Source: Xestospongia bergquistia (lineage: Eukaryota > Porifera > Demospongiae > Haplosclerida > Petrosiidae). From it: a stretch of DNA of 64,000 nucleotides. Made by a program: the position numbers and the translations under genes. The notes beneath the pieces were generated by a model. That model was not told the DNA's origin and did no database searches. It was given only the letters and a program-made list of their open reading frames with translations. The stretch is from NCBI GenBank assembly GCA_963965975.1, contig OZ014417.1:6491821-6555820 (forward strand), read 5' to 3'. This document shows positions 12,260 through 27,017 of this stretch, piece after piece; position 1 is the first letter of the stretch; each line of letters starts with the position of its first letter.

Positions 12260-15200
12260 TTTGAACAGGGCAGCAGCTTACACACAATTAACTATAAAAT
12301 GATAACCATAAGACTAGAATGGTTTTAAAAATTGTTTATACACAGAAAAATATGTTTTTAAATGAGATATTCACTTATAAAGATGTTACTTTGAATTTCT
12401 CTCTTAATAATTAGTGACTTTTATGGAACTTGTAAGTAACCACTTAGTGAAATAGCATTTAATTAGATCAATGTTGACTAACTTAGTACTAGGCAAGTAA
12501 TCTGAACAGTGGATAAAAATCTCATCATAGCTGGTTCCCATGTATATATCTGTGAGTGTGTGGTCTGCTCATCCTTAATTAGAATTTAATGAAAACGTTA
12601 CTCACCACCACCCTTTCTGTACATGTTATAACAGGTAACATCTCTAGTTATTTCTTCTCCAAGCACGTTAGTGCATGCTATGGCTTCCTTTTGGATCATT
12701 TTGAAGAACAATGTCCTTTGCTGTCTTACTGAACTTTCATCTTTTCACACTGTATGATGAACCAGGGAGTTCTGCTTGATAATTTCCATCCTCCAAATAT
12801 GCCTTAATTTCTTTGTTGAATACCTTGTTCCAGTGATCAATCTGATTTTTTTAGCATAATTATCTTTTCACAATAATAAGGAACCCAACCCAACTGGAAA
12901 CCCCTCACTGATGCTCCATTCAAAGAGATAACTCATTGTACTCACACATTGTGTTTTGTTAAATAACAAAAAGCCTAATAATAATTTAAAATGAGGCATG
13001 TGCCAAGAATGAAGGAAGAACAAAGGCATCAAAAGTGCCACTAATTGGAATTTCAAAACATGCAAAGAATCATGGAAGAAACAGGAAACAGGAATTGGAA
13101 TGTCCATTCTCAGCTTTCATAGTAGAAATGTCAAAAAAGGAAAAGTCCATTTTCCTAATTTTTTTATTTCAAATTCTTTCTGAAGAAGAAGCTCACCAAT
13201 TTTTGGAAGATCTTTCACTGAATAGACATGCCAATTATTTGAAGAAGGCAGGACAGCAGAGTATTGGCATTCAATATAGAACTTGTGCAAATATAAGACT
13301 GACACATAGTACACATATGATATATGGGTGGCAATGATAATGTAATGGCAAAATAAGAATACTGAAGGAAAAATAAGTTTCTGTTATCTAGTCATAAGCA
13401 TCATACTAAAAGTAAGTTTGATTTGGTTAGCATGTCTTGAATGATATAGCTAGTTGTCAAAGAAATGAAATCTATTTCAGTAGATAGACAATTTTTTTAG
13501 AAGTGGCAGTATATCAATTCCTGTCACCATCACTATTCTGTGGTAGTTCACTATAGGTAGCTTGAAGGCACTATAACTATCAATTCCTGTTAGCATATTT
13601 ATTCCGTACTTGTTATAGCTTTGCTATATATTACAATGTATGCTCTGTCACTTAATTTACTCTTTGGTAGCTTTCCTGTGTCATTGTGTGTAAGAAGTGT
13701 GACTACAGAATTAATAATAGGAAATGTGTACAAACATCCACACATGTACTCTTCTTGGGAAATAGAAGTACACAAATTATACATTTTTAGAATAATTAGT
13801 AACAACTATAAATAATATATTGTTATATATTAAAACAACCAATCTCTTTAAACTGTGTATTCCTGGATGGCAATTTTCTAGAAAGACTTATAAAAAATAT
13901 GTAATACTCTCATATCCAAATACCATTATATATAATATATGTCTTCAAACATATAGTGGCAATAACATACCTAAACCTCGAGATATCAGCCTGAGGGGTA
14001 TCCTAGGTTTGATTTCAAGAGGTGAAGTTGTGATATTTGCTGATATATCTATAGATCAATTCATCTAGTACTTCATAAATTAACAGATAATAACTTAATG
14101 CACTCAATACACCACTCAGTTGTCAAAACTACTAAAGATAATATTAGAATGTACCTACAGTAATAATTTAAACGAAGAAGTTTCTATAAAAATTAAAAGA
14201 AGCTTAAAAGATGTTGTTGGTCTCAATATTAACAATTATTCATATGCCACAGATTGAATAGAAATTAACATATAAAAATGTCACTACAATTAAGAGATTG
14301 AACACTCTTTAACGTAAAAGTTCATATAAGGTTTACTTCTTTAATAAATAGTTGTTTCTTTCTACATAAAAACGCAAAGATTCAAACATTCCTAGAATCT
14401 AGGCGATGGCTGGTATAATTTACATCCCTAAACCCTTCACCTATGAACACACATTTTTCAGTTCGTTCAATAAAAATTAGAAATTTCAAAGTCTTGTTGA
14501 AGAAGCAATATACTAAACTCTAAAAGGTTTTGACCTATCTGAAAATTATTCTACTTATCCTAATGTGGCAAAATAGCTAGTTATTGCTGTTATGATAGTA
14601 GTCCACTGTTTGTTAAATTTCTTTCATGCTACTTATTGATGTGTAAATTTTTTAGGGTAAATTTATTTTCACTTATCATAGTTCTTATCATTTTCTTAAA
14701 CTACTACTATTGAAAACAACTTTTACTTTAGAAAAGTCTCCAATACATACATCATGTCAGATGTAATTAAATCCAATATGTAACATTTGATTGGTTGATT
14801 TAACTAATACATATTATATAGTTACATATAAAACACATGTAAACATAAGAGCAACATAATATAGTATATATAGGGTGTGGCAATGATATTGTTGAATTTT
14901 TGCTGGAATTAGAATGCTTCAAGAAATAATTTGGTTATGTAATAATAGGCATAATGTTAAAGATAGCATTTTTATTTGGTTAAAATGTACTTAATGACAG
15001 GTGTGAGTAATTGTCAGAGCAATGAAAATTATCTTAGTAGTTAGACAATGCTGTAAGGGCCATTACTATATTTTTTTCTATCACTATATTTATTCTGTGG
15101 TACATTTATGTCTATTACAATGTTATTATACTATTTCCTGTCACTGTATGTATTCTGTGGTAGCATTAGTATGTATTATGTGTAAGGTTAATTGATATCA

Positions 15201-16080
15201 TCAATTACTGTCACCACATTTATTGTGTGTTAGCTTTGATGTGTATTATACAATATTTGTGACTATATATATGATATATGTGGTAGTATATAGCTTTCCT
15301 GTGTCATTGTGTATAAGAACCATGACTATTGAATTCATAATAGGAAATCTATACACATTACACTTGTGCTCATTTTATAGGAAGTGAAAGTACACAAAAC
15401 TCATAGTAATCAGTAATCAAAACAGTTATTCCTGTCACTATATGTAGTATGTGGTAATTTTCCTTTGTCATTGTGTGTAAGAGCTGTAACTATGGAATTT
15501 ATAATAGAAAATCTGTAGACTTTACACTTGTGTTCATTTTAGAAATTGAGAGTACACAAGCACATAGAAATTAGCGATGAAAAACAGTATAGTGTGTATT
15601 ATGTATAAGAGCTGTCACTATCAATTTCTCTATCACTATTCAATTCTGTAATAGCTATGTATTACAATGTAAGGGTTGGCACTATATTGGTGTCAGATTT
15701 CCAGTGTCATTGTGCTCTTTTGGGGGAATAGAAGTACAAAAACTGTGCAGTTCTAGAGTAATTAACAATAATTATGAACTATATATTGTTATATATTGAA
15801 ACAACAAATCTCTTTAATAATGTATATATGATTGGTAATATTCTAAGAAGAGTTATAAATTGTGTGTATACTATTACATCTAGACGATATTATTATATGT
15901 AATATAATTAATTATACTATGGCTTTTAGATGTATAGCAGCATTATCAGACATTTACCCTTTGATATCAGTCAAGACAAAACCAAGAATTGATTATCAAG
16001 AGGTGAAGGTCAAATATTGTTAGCTCTAGATCAATTCATCTAGCACCTTCAATTTAAGTAGTAAAACTGTAAATTGCTAG
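12260..16080. other. Spacer upstream of RTK B (duplicated unit)
   Basis: No gene recognised. It is collinear with 3121-6700 and carries repeat cores at about 13900-14080 and 15870-16050. A plus-strand open frame at 13035-13337 is not kept open in copies A or C and is taken as chance. Confidence 0.55.
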
Positions 16081-16900
16081 TCAAACTACTTACATCCCTT
16101 GGTTTGCAAAGGTACTAAAGATAGTGTTAGAAATATACTTACAGTAAGAGTTTAATGAATGAAGAGACTGTGAAAAGTCTATCTGTAGTCACTGTACTGG
16201 ATTACTGGTACTGGACTAGTCTCGTACCCACCCAGATCTACGACGAAGCGACGAGGGGAATAAAAATGTCTGGTGAATCGAGTTGACGTGCTAAGTCAGG
16301 AATACGTTACTGTTGTTGGTAGAGTGAAATGTCAATTATCAGTCGCACCCATTTCCCGTACGTCTGCGTGTAGACAAGAGTGTAGATGTACAATACTTTT
16401 AGAAAATAAAATAAAAAACATTGACAATAATACTTATAAAAGATACAAATGGGACAATTCTTTGAAAAGACAACAGTTCCAAAATACGACATGATCTGTT
16501 AAACAACCAAAAGAGATTAAAAATTGATTCAACTATGAGACTGTTGCGTTGGCTTGTCAATCTAATTTTATGGCAACAATGGCATTTCCTTCTACCTACA
16601 GTGGAAGCAAGATCAATTATGGGATTTGTCTTACAGACTTTAATTTGTTAGCCATAAGAATGCTCTTACGATTTAGGTTTATAATTAGAATGTTGGCTTC
16701 AAATCACGTTAGAAATGTTTACTGTGAGTTTCTAATATGTTGTTTAAGTGACTCTTGCTCAGAGCAAAAGAGAGCGAGTAATATTTCATTTAGCTGTAAG
16801 TTTGTACTTATCTCTGTCTGTGAGTTCTTAATTATTACTGTTAATTAATTGTATATTTGTTTGATGGTTATAGTTTTCCATGTTTGTTTTCTATCTGTTA
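16080..16900. repeat. Conserved spacer module M, copy 2
   Basis: Second copy of the block described at 6700-7660, with the same landmarks ('tagtctcgta', 'gatctacgacga', 'ctgttgcgttgg'). It lies between the RTK B promoter side and the 3' end of pseudogene C. Confidence 0.5.
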
Positions 16901-17614
16901 CTTTTTTATTTCACAATGACCTTCCACGCAAAACCTCTACTTTTGAATTGTAATATACTACATTTTACATGCAATAAAACATTAAAATAATGAAGACGAT
17001 ATAAGGGCAGAAATGTCAAAAAGAATGCAGAGATGAATAAATAAATCTTCTAACTGGAGATCTCATTAGCAGATATGGCAGACAAAAAAGCCCCTTGATA
17101 TTATTTAAATGACTGAAACAACCTTGCTCACTTCAACCAATTGTAACCTGTTGAGTACTTTATTCCAGCTATCTCACTGGTTGTACTCTTACAACTTAGC
17201 TATAATGAAGAATGTTATTAATATATAGCCACAGAGTTTCAGTAACACTAATATTTTCAATAACTGTGTATCAAAACCTATACTAGCTTCATCCATCATA
17301 TTTTATATTCGTATGACAGCTACATCAGCAGGTTTCTTACTACTGTTAGCTATATTGTTGTAGAAATTTAAAAATGCTCAAAATATCTTAAAATTAATAT
17401 GTATTATTAGTCTAGATTTATAGGCTAATTAATACTCAGTAATAGTTTTAGTAACACTACTAGTGTTAGTAATGGTGTATCAAATCATGGACTGGTTTTA
17501 TCCTTCATAGTTCATATTTACATAGTAGGCACATCAACAGGTACCAGGTGTCTTTTAGATATATTTTTGCAAAAGTTTAAAAAAATTAAAGTTAATTAAA
17601 ATTAGTCAGAATTA
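16901..17614. other. Junction between RTK units B and C
   Basis: No gene seen. Up to about 17175 it matches 7660-7880. From there it matches the 3' flank of copies A and B (1-545 and 9050-9600). The junction is near 17175. Confidence 0.55.
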
Positions 17615-18594
17615 CTAAGAGAAGCTGCATACAGTGAAATTCGTATCATGTTGTATCATGTCTTCTAACAACTGAACTAAATTAAAAAATTGTGGTCTCT
17701 CCTCTGGATTAATTTTCCAACAGCACATCGTTAATTGATATATGAAGACAATAATTATAATTATAATGCTAAAATTGATATCTAGTTTCTTAATCTACTG
17801 ACCACATTTGTCTTCTTAGAGAATAGACCATCATGAAGGCTTTCTAATGCAATCCACTTAACTGGCAATTTGATAACAGTATTATCAGATTCAGTATTAC
17901 TCCATTGTCTGTAATAGCTACGCAATAAACATCAAACCTAAATGACTGAGTGAATTGAGTAGAGTTAGAAATAACTTACATGCATATTCTAGCAGGAAGA
18001 TCTCTGTTTACAAATCTTTTTTCAGCTAGATATGACATTCCCTTAGCAACTTGTGAACACATGAAAGAAGCTGCTTCCTTGCATTGAGTACATATAGTAC
18101 AATGTCATCATCACTAGTTTCAGCAATTGTTAAATTTGGTCTCTCCTTTCTGAGATAAGACTACCTCTAGTCATAAATGGCATTACAATGCAAGGTGCCT
18201 GACCAAGATCAAGACAGACTCCAATGAGAGAAAGTATATATGGATGATCAAAAGAGGACATCTTCACACTCTCTTCCATAATAGAGTTCACATCTTCATT
18301 TGTGTAAAAACCTTAATTCGATTAATTGAGGACTTTGAAATGAATGAGCTTAGAGTTAATGATATTACTGACTTTTGAGAGTTTTAACAGCAACAGGTAT
18401 TGGAGCACCATTAATGATGTCACTATCAGGAGTTAATAATCCTCTATAGACTATCCCAAATTCACCTATAAATTGTTTAATATTGTGTAAATTAAATATA
18501 ACTATTAACAATACCTTGACCAATAGTCTATTGTTATTCTATTAATGATCCTGAAATAATTCTGCACTCAGATAACCATTTTGAGTATGAATAT

Positions 18595-18831
18595 TGTGAT
18601 AACTTAAAAAATATATTTTGTTTATTTTTATACAGTATTGTTTTGATTATCACTTAGATCATGCATTCAGTGTTGTACTTATAACTTCTTAGTCAAGTTT
18701 AATTTCTTCTAGAACTTTTCTTTACCATGTGTTCTTTTTATAATAAAATAGTTATTTTCTGTACAATCACATTCAGTCTACTTGTTGGTTATAAAGATTG
18801 TTATTGTTGAGTTAATATTCAAGTTATTACA
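18595..18831 (+). repeat. 5' LTR of the outer LTR element
   Basis: TG...CA bounded and 237 bp long, matching 26310-26547 along its whole length with about 20 differences. It contains AATAAAA near its middle, a plausible polyadenylation signal. Confidence 0.9.
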
Positions 18832-20735
18832 TTTTGACCACGAGGATGGCTGCTTTGATCGGAAAGATTGGAGAATTTCAGCAAGGGCAGGAAGAACGGA
18901 TGCAGCAATATGAAAGGCTAGAACACTACTTCGCTGGTAATGGAGGAAGGAGAAAAGAAAAAGTCAATATTACTCACAGTGATAAGTCCATCTTCTTACA
19001 AACTACTACGAACTCTAGTGTCCCCACATAACCCAGGAAAGAAAGGCCTGGAGGAGCTAATGAGAGGTCTAAGAGACTAAGACAACACTATGATCTGACT
19101 CCTTCTGAAATCGTGCAACACTACAAACTCAACAGTCGGTACAGGCAGCCTACAGAAACAATGGCAACATTCATTTCGAAACTACATTTGTTAGCCTAAC
19201 TATGGAGCTAACTTGGAAAAAATACTATAAGATTGGTTGGTATGCAGTGTCAATGACAGCACCATTCAACGTTGGTTGTTTGCTAAGACGAAGCTGACAC
19301 TGGCAAAAGCTATTGAGATAGCTCAAGGGATGGAGACAGCTGCTAAGAATACTGATATGCTGAGTCAGGGAACAAAGTCCAGTGGATTAAAAGAGCCACA
19401 AGCAGGAGATATACACAAGCTACATGCTCCAATCAAGAAGTACGACAAGAACAACCAACTGCTACAGATGTGGTAAAAGCGGTCACTCGTGAGTTTCATG
19501 CTGATTTCAAGACACAAAATGTCACAACTGTGGCAAATCAAGTCATCTTAAGAAAGTATGTCGAAAGAAAAACAGAAGCAAACCTCAGAGCACCATGGGA
19601 TGAGGTCAGTTAAATGTTTAGTAGAGGAGAGTAATGAGAATTTTAACTCGTTATTTCATTGTATAATGTAAGTACAGGACAGAAGTCAAAGCCAATAATG
19701 ATACCTGTAAAAATTGAATGCATAGACCTATCAATGGAACTGGACACAGATGCATCGGTATCCATCTGTGTCTGAGAAAGACCTACAAGAAATGGTGGTC
19801 CACTAAGTCATTGACAAAATCCACAGTGGTGTTACACACACATACAGATCAACCTCTGGATGTAACGAGTAGCATGGAAGATGAGATAAAGTACAAGTCC
19901 CAACAAGCACAAATACCTCTATTGGTAGTTGTAAGTAAAGGTCCAAATTTACTTGGCCGAAACTGGCTTTGTCATATAAAACTGGACTGAAGAGAAATAC
20001 ACAGATTGTAGCAGGATCGATTAGACCTTATATAACGTCAACATGAAAAGCTATTCCTAGAAATATGCAGGGATACAAAGCTCATTTCATGTAGATGATA
20101 AAGTCAAGCCTAAACTCTGCAAAGCCTGACCAGTCCCATATGCCATGAGAGGACTTGTGGAACAGGAGCTGGAGAGGCTGGCCAAAGAAGGAGTTATGGA
20201 GCCAGTTCAATTTGTTGAGTGGGAGGCCACCTATAGTCTCAGTATTATAATTTGACAAGAAAGAAGTCAGGATATGCGGTGATTTCAAAGTTACAATTAA
20301 TCAAGCTTCCAAACTCGATCCCTATCCTATTCCAAAAGTGGAAGGTGTGTTTGCAATGTTAGCCTATGGACAAACTTTCACAAAACATGATCTCAGCCAA
20401 GCTTACCAGCAGATAGAGCTAGAAGAAAGTTCAAAGAACTATGTAGTTATCAACACTCACAAAGGCTTGTTCAGATATATCATGTCTCCTATATGGAGTG
20501 GCCTCCACCCCAGGTATATTTCAAAGGACCATGGAGAATTTGCTACAGGGAATGAACCATGTAGTAGTATATATTGATGATATTCTGGTGACAGGAGAAA
20601 GTAAAGAAGCTCACTTAGCCAATCTACAAGAAGTTTTCTAGAGGTTAGAGAAAGCAGGACTTTGCCTAAGGAAAAACAAATGTACATATATGTCACCAAG
20701 AGTCACTTACTTAGGTCACAGAATTAATGAAGAAA

Positions 20736-23700
20736 TGTGTGATGACTTATGAATTTATATTTTAGAATAACTATTAGAATAACAAACTTCAACAACAGAA
20801 CACAACCAACTCATACAAATACAACAGCAGCTAACACGATGACTACCAAATGAACAAAAAATTTCATAACAACTTAAATATATACACTAATTAAACAATT
20901 ACATCATTATGACAATATTACTAACATTGGGTAAGCATGACACATACATTAGATAAGTATTAGTCTACTACATTCCTCCACCTTTAGTATAAAATAGGCT
21001 GTCCATAACGTTTCGGCGGTCTTCTTTCACGAAGGAGATCGATGTGTAGTCATTGATGTAACAGGTGTAATTGTTTTGGACGTTTGAGCGTTTCCACCAG
21101 TAGATGGTTGATCTATGGGTGACACCACAACAGGTTCTGTAGTTTGAGATGAACTATTAAAATCACCACCATACATTTCAGAATCAATTTGACTATCTGG
21201 AGCTGAATCTAATGATTCCGACACATAATCTCTTTTCCTCACATAACCTACACGACGTCTAATTTCCTAAGACAAGGGACCTGAAACTTTGACAACTTCC
21301 CCAACAAGCCATTTTTGGTGAGATGATCCAAAATTTTTAGCTAATACTTTTTCTCCAACAGAAAACCTACATAATTTCTTACTATTGTCATAAGACCTTT
21401 TTTTGCTTATCCTGGGCTTTTTCAACTGTCTTACTATTGTCTGGAAATAACATATCTAATCGAGATAGTGGATGACGTCCCATTAACAATTCAATAGGTG
21501 GTAATCCCATGGTCGAATGTGGAGTAATTCGACACTTAAACAGAAATTTAGAAAATTTCTCTTGAACATTTTCTCCTTCTCCACTCTTGAGTGCATGTTT
21601 AACAATTTGTACTTCTCTTTCCGCTTGACCATTGAGGATGAGGTGTTGTTGTGACATGTTTGATACCATTTCCTTTCAAAAAGGTTTTAAATTCTTTTCT
21701 TACAAAGGTTGGACCATTATCAGTTACGATTGTTTTGGTAATCCATGAGTAGAGAAAACAATTCTAAGTTTTTTAATCGTTTTTGTTGCTGTAATTGACT
21801 GCATCACATTAACATCAATCCATTTGGAGTGAGCGTCAATGAGGACTAAAAACATGTGTCCCATGAATGGACCTATAAAATATAAATGTAATCAATTCCA
21901 CAGTTGAGTTGGCCATTCCCAAGGGTGTAAGGGAGCTGCTTGCGGGGTTTGGCATGTTTCTTGACAGACATTACAATTTTTGACCATTTCTTCAATGTCA
22001 CTATCCATTTTGGCCACCACACGTATGATCTGGCTAACGATTTCATCTTGCTTGCTCCTTGATGAGTTTCATGTAATTCCTTTAAAACTGTAGTATGACA
22101 ACTTTTTGGAATTGCTATTCTTGATCCCCACAATAAACATCCTTGGAGAACACTGAGTTCATGTTGTCTGGTTTTATAGGGATTTAAGTCAACTGAGTCC
22201 TGTAAGATAGGCCAGCATGATAATACACATCAGCGAACTTTTGTTAAAATCGGGTCACAATCAGTATGTTGTCTAATCTCTGCTCCACTCAATAACGTAG
22301 TTGACAAATGGTCTAACAAATTTACTAACTCTCCTGATAGGCAGTCTGACGAAGTAGTGACTGGTAATAGTAATCGACTAATTGCATCAGCATTACTTAT
22401 CTCAGTTCCAGCCTTGTAACAAATAGTGTACCTATATGTGCTTAATATCAATGCCCATCTCTGAATACGTGCAGATGCCAAATGAGGAATACCTTTCCTT
22501 TCACTGAATAGAATAGATAATGGTTTGTGATCAGATTCGATTGTAAATGCTCGGCCATACAGATAATTATCAAACTTTTTGTGCCAAAAACTATGGCAAG
22601 ACCATCTTTTTCAAGTTGGGCGTACTTTTTCTCAGCTACTGTTAGAGTCTTGAGGCAAGCGCTATTGGTCTATTGCTACCACCTTCCATGGTATGTGACA
22701 AAATAGCACCAATCCCGTAGGGTGATGCGTCAAACGTCAAAACTAAAGGTTTTGTGTTATCAAAATAGACTAATAGTGAGTCTGCTTGCAAGGTCTTTTT
22801 AGCTGCATAAAAAGCTGCACCTTCTTTGACTGTCCAGGAACATCTACTGTTCTTGCATAGTAAATTATATAAGGGAGCCAATTTTGATAATAAATTAGGT
22901 AAGAAACAGCTATAATAATTTATAAGTCCTAAAAAGGACCTTAGTTCTGCTACATTTTTGGGTTTAGGCGCATCTTGAATCGCTTTGACCTTTTCAGTGG
23001 TTGGGTCAAGCCCCAGGCAATCAATAATATGGCCTAGATATTCAACACTTGACTTTAAGAAAGAACATTTCTCCCTATTTAATTGCAAGCCAGCTTTATC
23101 TAGCTTATCTAACACAGCACTGAGATTCTCTAAATGACCTGCAACAGTCAAACTTGATACTAGTATGTCATCAAGATATGCTGTTACTTCCTTGCATCCT
23201 TGGCGGAGGCTATCCATGTAATGCTGAAAAATTGCTGGTGCAGACGCAACACCAAATGGTAACCTGTTATAACAAAATAACCCCTTGTGGGTATTTATGG
23301 TAAGAAATTCCTTTAAACTGTCTTCTAATGGCAATTGAAGGTATGTTTGAGACAAATCTAGTTTACTAAAATACTTCCCACCTGGTAGCTTGGTAAACAA
23401 ATCTTCTATTTTAGGAAGGGAATAGGTGTCTATTTGGGATGCTTGGTTAATTGTGACTTTAAAATTGCCACAAATCCATATTGAACCATTTTGCTTAACC
23501 ACAGGTACAATAGAAGCTGCCCATTTTGAAAATTGTACTGGTGATATGACATTGGATGCCACCAGCCTTTCTAATTCTGCTTCAACTTTCTCTCTTAATA
23601 CAAATGGTACAGGTCTGGGCTTAAAAAATTTGGGACAAGCTCTATTGTTTACACTAAGTTGTATTTTGACACCTTTGAGGCAGCCCAATTGCTCTGTAAA

Positions 23701-24593
23701 AACACTGGAATATCCTTTTAGGAGTTGCATTGGGTGAATCTAGACTAAACATTTCTCCCAGATTGACTCTACACTTACTAACCCAATCCCTCCCTAAAAG
23801 GTTTGGGTATTACCATCAACCACAAGGAGTGGCAATTCCTCCTCTAGCTCTTTGTACTTTACACATACATTAATACTACCTATAATTGGAATACTCTCAC
23901 CTATGTAGGTTTTCAACTTGACTGGTCATTTTGTAATGGGAGTTGTAGCAACTGTATTGATGTGGTTGTACGTATCCTTGTTGATAATGGAGAGAGATAC
24001 CTGTATCGAGTTCCATAGTTACTGGGACTTGGTTAAGACTCACATTAACAATAATAGGTTCTGTTGAACTATTTCTTGCACTGAACATATCATATGAATA
24101 ATCTCCGGTAGTTTGTTCTTGTTCTGAAACAAAGTGGCTCTTTGAAGAAGATTTCTGACACCTAGCATCAGGTTTCTTTAGACTTACATACTCTTGCAAT
24201 GTGACCTTTCTTTTTACAAATCAGACAATTCCAGTCTTTGCATTTACATGAGGATGGCGAATGAGCTGCTCCACACCTGTAGCATGGTTCGTGGTGACTT
24301 GTTGTGTCTGTAGTAGTTTTGTAGCGTCTCCCCCGAGTCTGTGAGGTGAAGTGAAAACTTCGGCTGGGTACAGTAGTGTCTGACTTGAGATCCTGAGTGT
24401 CCTTTTCAGCCACTTCCAATGCTTTAGCTATGTCGAGTGCCTTGTCAAAAGTTAAGTCCTTCTCAGCCAGGAGACGTTTCTGAATACCAGAATGACTGCA
24501 AGTCTATCGCATATCATCTCTGGTAATGTGTCTTTATAGTCGCAGTGTTTGGCTAACTGTCGTAACATGACACATAAGTATTAGTCTACTACA
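20736..24593 (-). mobile_element. Second Ty3/Gypsy-type LTR element, nested and inverted (broken)
   Basis: Inserted within the reverse-transcriptase region of the outer element and oriented opposite to it. The LTR at its low-coordinate end spans about 20736-20972, with a minus-strand polypurine tract next to it (20973-20985). At the other end the terminal bases of the same LTR are recognisable up to 24593. Parts on the minus strand, 5' to 3': gag zinc knuckle (about 24168-24419), protease (around 23980), reverse transcriptase (about 22642-23730, with the YLDDILV active-site box), RNase H (about 22230-22560), integrase (about 21400-22130) and a C-terminal region (about 21027-21242). It resembles the outer element in domain order and RT wording, so they are related families. 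It is younger than its host by position, but also a fossil, with roughly half a dozen or more breaks. Confidence 0.85.
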
Positions 24594-26309
24594 AAAGGCT
24601 TCACCCAATTGCAGAAAAGGTGAAATGCAGCTCCTACTCCTCAGAATGTACAAGAACTAAAAACATATTTAAGACTGCTCAACTATTGTGGGAAATTTGT
24701 CCCAAATCTCTCAACAAGATTGGCACCACTATACAAATAGTTAAAAGCAGACCAAGAGTGGAAATGGACAAAAAAGAAGCCACGGTATTTCAGACTTCTC
24801 ACAACATCAGCTGCTAGTTCACTTTGACCCCCAAAAGAAACTAATCTTGTCATGTCATGCCTCATAGGAGCTGTACTGGCACATCAGATGCCAGATGGTT
24901 CAGAACAACCAATTGGTTTCATTTCACAGATATTATTGCCTGCTGAAAAAATACTCACAAATGGAGAAAGAGGGACTAGCATGTGTATTTGGAGTTAGAT
25001 GATTTCACTCTTATTTTTGGTATAAATCACCAGTAACAGCAAATCAAATCAAAATATAGATTAGAAAAGACCCTGTACTCTCCAAAGTAGCTGAATGTAT
25101 TCGATGTCAATGGCCAGATACTACAGAAGATGCTTTAAAACCTTTCAAATCAAGACAGATAGATCACTCAGATCAAAATTGCTGTATTCTTTCAGGGAAA
25201 TCAAGTCATCATACCACCAGAAGGTAGAATTCCAATTCTACAGGAACTACATGAGTGTCACCCTGGTGTATCACGTATGAAAAATTTGGCCAGAACCTTT
25301 GTTTGGTGGCCATGGTTTGATAGCGATATTGAACAAACTGTATCGCACTGTACTGAATGTCAGAGAAATTCTTCTCTTCCTCCAACAGCACTCCTACATC
25401 CATGGGAATGGCCTTCCCAACCATAGTCTAGAGTTCGTCTGGATTTTGCAGGTCCAATCAGAGGATATATGTTACTAATCATTGCGGATGCACACTCTAA
25501 GTGGATTGAAGTTCACGTAATGTCTTCATCTACCTAAAATGGTACTATTGAGAATCTTAATGTAACATTTGCTCAATTAGGTATTCCTAAATCAAGTATT
25601 ACAGACAATGAACCATGTTTCATAAGTGTAGAATTTAAGAAAGAATGGCATAACACATATAACCTCAGCACCTTATCACCCATCATCTAATGGTTTAGCT
25701 GAGAGCTGTGCAGACAGTAAAACAAGGAATTAAGAAACTTCAGGAAGGTAATCTCAGAGATAAAGTTTCTAGGTCTCTGTTTGCATACAGGAATACTCCA
25801 TAGACAACAACTGGACAATCACCAGCTGAAATGTTATTTGGTCACAAATTATCTACATGCTTCAGCCTACTGAAACCTAGTCCTTCTATAAAAGTTCGTA
25901 CAGGACAGAAACAACAAAAGAGTAGCCATGACAAACGAGCTGTAGAAAGGTCTCTCAAGGAAGGTGACCACATTTATGCTAGAAACTACTCCACCAGACC
26001 TACCTGGCTACCTAGTTTATTTTGAAACAGGACCAGTCTCATTCATAGTAGAATTAGAAGTAGGGCGTGAGTGTCACAGACATGCTGACCAACTCAGGAA
26101 GAGAGCAGAAACTAGTGAAAAGACATTAACTACGCCAACTGATGACAAACACCCTCAAATCATCTGAATCATCCACTTATAACTCTAATGAGACACTTAT
26201 TTCAAGTGATAACTCGCCTGGTAATGTAAAGACAAGACGCTGATCTAACAGAAATAAAAAACCTTTAGACCACTTAGCTCCATTACTTTCGCATTAAGAA
26301 GGGAGAAAA

Positions 26310-26547
26310 TGTGATAACTTAAAATATATATTTTGTTTATTATTATAAAATATTGTTTTGATTATCATTTAGATCATACATTCAGGGTTGTACTTATCAC
26401 TTCTTAGTCAAGTTTAAGTGCTTCCAGAACTTTGCTTTACCAATGTGCTCTGCTTATTATAAAATATTTATTTTCTGTACAATCACATTCAGTCTACTTG
26501 CTGGTTATAAAGATAGTTATTGTTGAGTTAACATTCAAGTTATTACA
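26310..26547 (+). repeat. 3' LTR of the outer LTR element
   Basis: Partner of 18595-18831, preceded by the purine tract gaagggagaaaa. The host exon resumes immediately after it (26548). Confidence 0.9.
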
Positions 26548-27017
26548 AAGATGAAACATCATATATGTGTGTGTGATTTGGCATGTCAGTGACAGCTTTC
26601 TTGCTCTCACTGTGTACTGCATAATTGTTATCTACTGCAGTAACGTTAAGTTTTTGGTATTTAGGAATTCTCACTGTTAACACGATATGTCATCTCCAAT
26701 TAAATGCTACAAAATAAAAAATTATATTTATTATAATAACAATAATCACTATATAGGGAAATACATGTAAATGTGCTAATATTAAAACTCACTATCTTCA
26801 TTACCTAGCTTGGATTCTCTTTCTTCTTTTTAAACAAACTATTATAATAATCATTGATGATATAGACAGGAGTATTATGACAATTACTACTGTAATAATA
26901 ATAATCAAGTAAGTTGCCACACTAATTGAATTTGAGGATTGTGACGATGTAAGTGAGACTGATGGAAAATATGGTGTAGTTAAGGATGTTAGAACAAATA
27001 GTATAGTTGGTGTAGGC

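Larger units (their letters stand above)
18595..26547 (+). mobile_element. Ty3/Gypsy-type LTR retroelement (old, broken), host of a nested element
   Basis: Direct LTRs of about 237 bp (18595-18831 and 26310-26547) start TGTGATAAC and end TTATTACA. A purine-rich tract precedes the 3' LTR (26298-26309). The flanking five bases, aatat on the left and aagat on the right, fit a 5-bp target duplication with one difference. Order on the plus strand: gag-like region with a zinc knuckle (about 18835-19600), protease (around 19720), reverse transcriptase (from about 20080), then after the nested insertion RNase H (about 24800-25080) and integrase (about 25220-25750). This order is that of Ty3/Gypsy elements. 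The LTRs differ at roughly 20 sites by eye (about 8%), so the insertion is old. The element is a fossil with many breaks, on the order of ten or more. It lies in a coding exon of RTK pseudogene C, opposite to the gene's direction. Confidence 0.88.
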
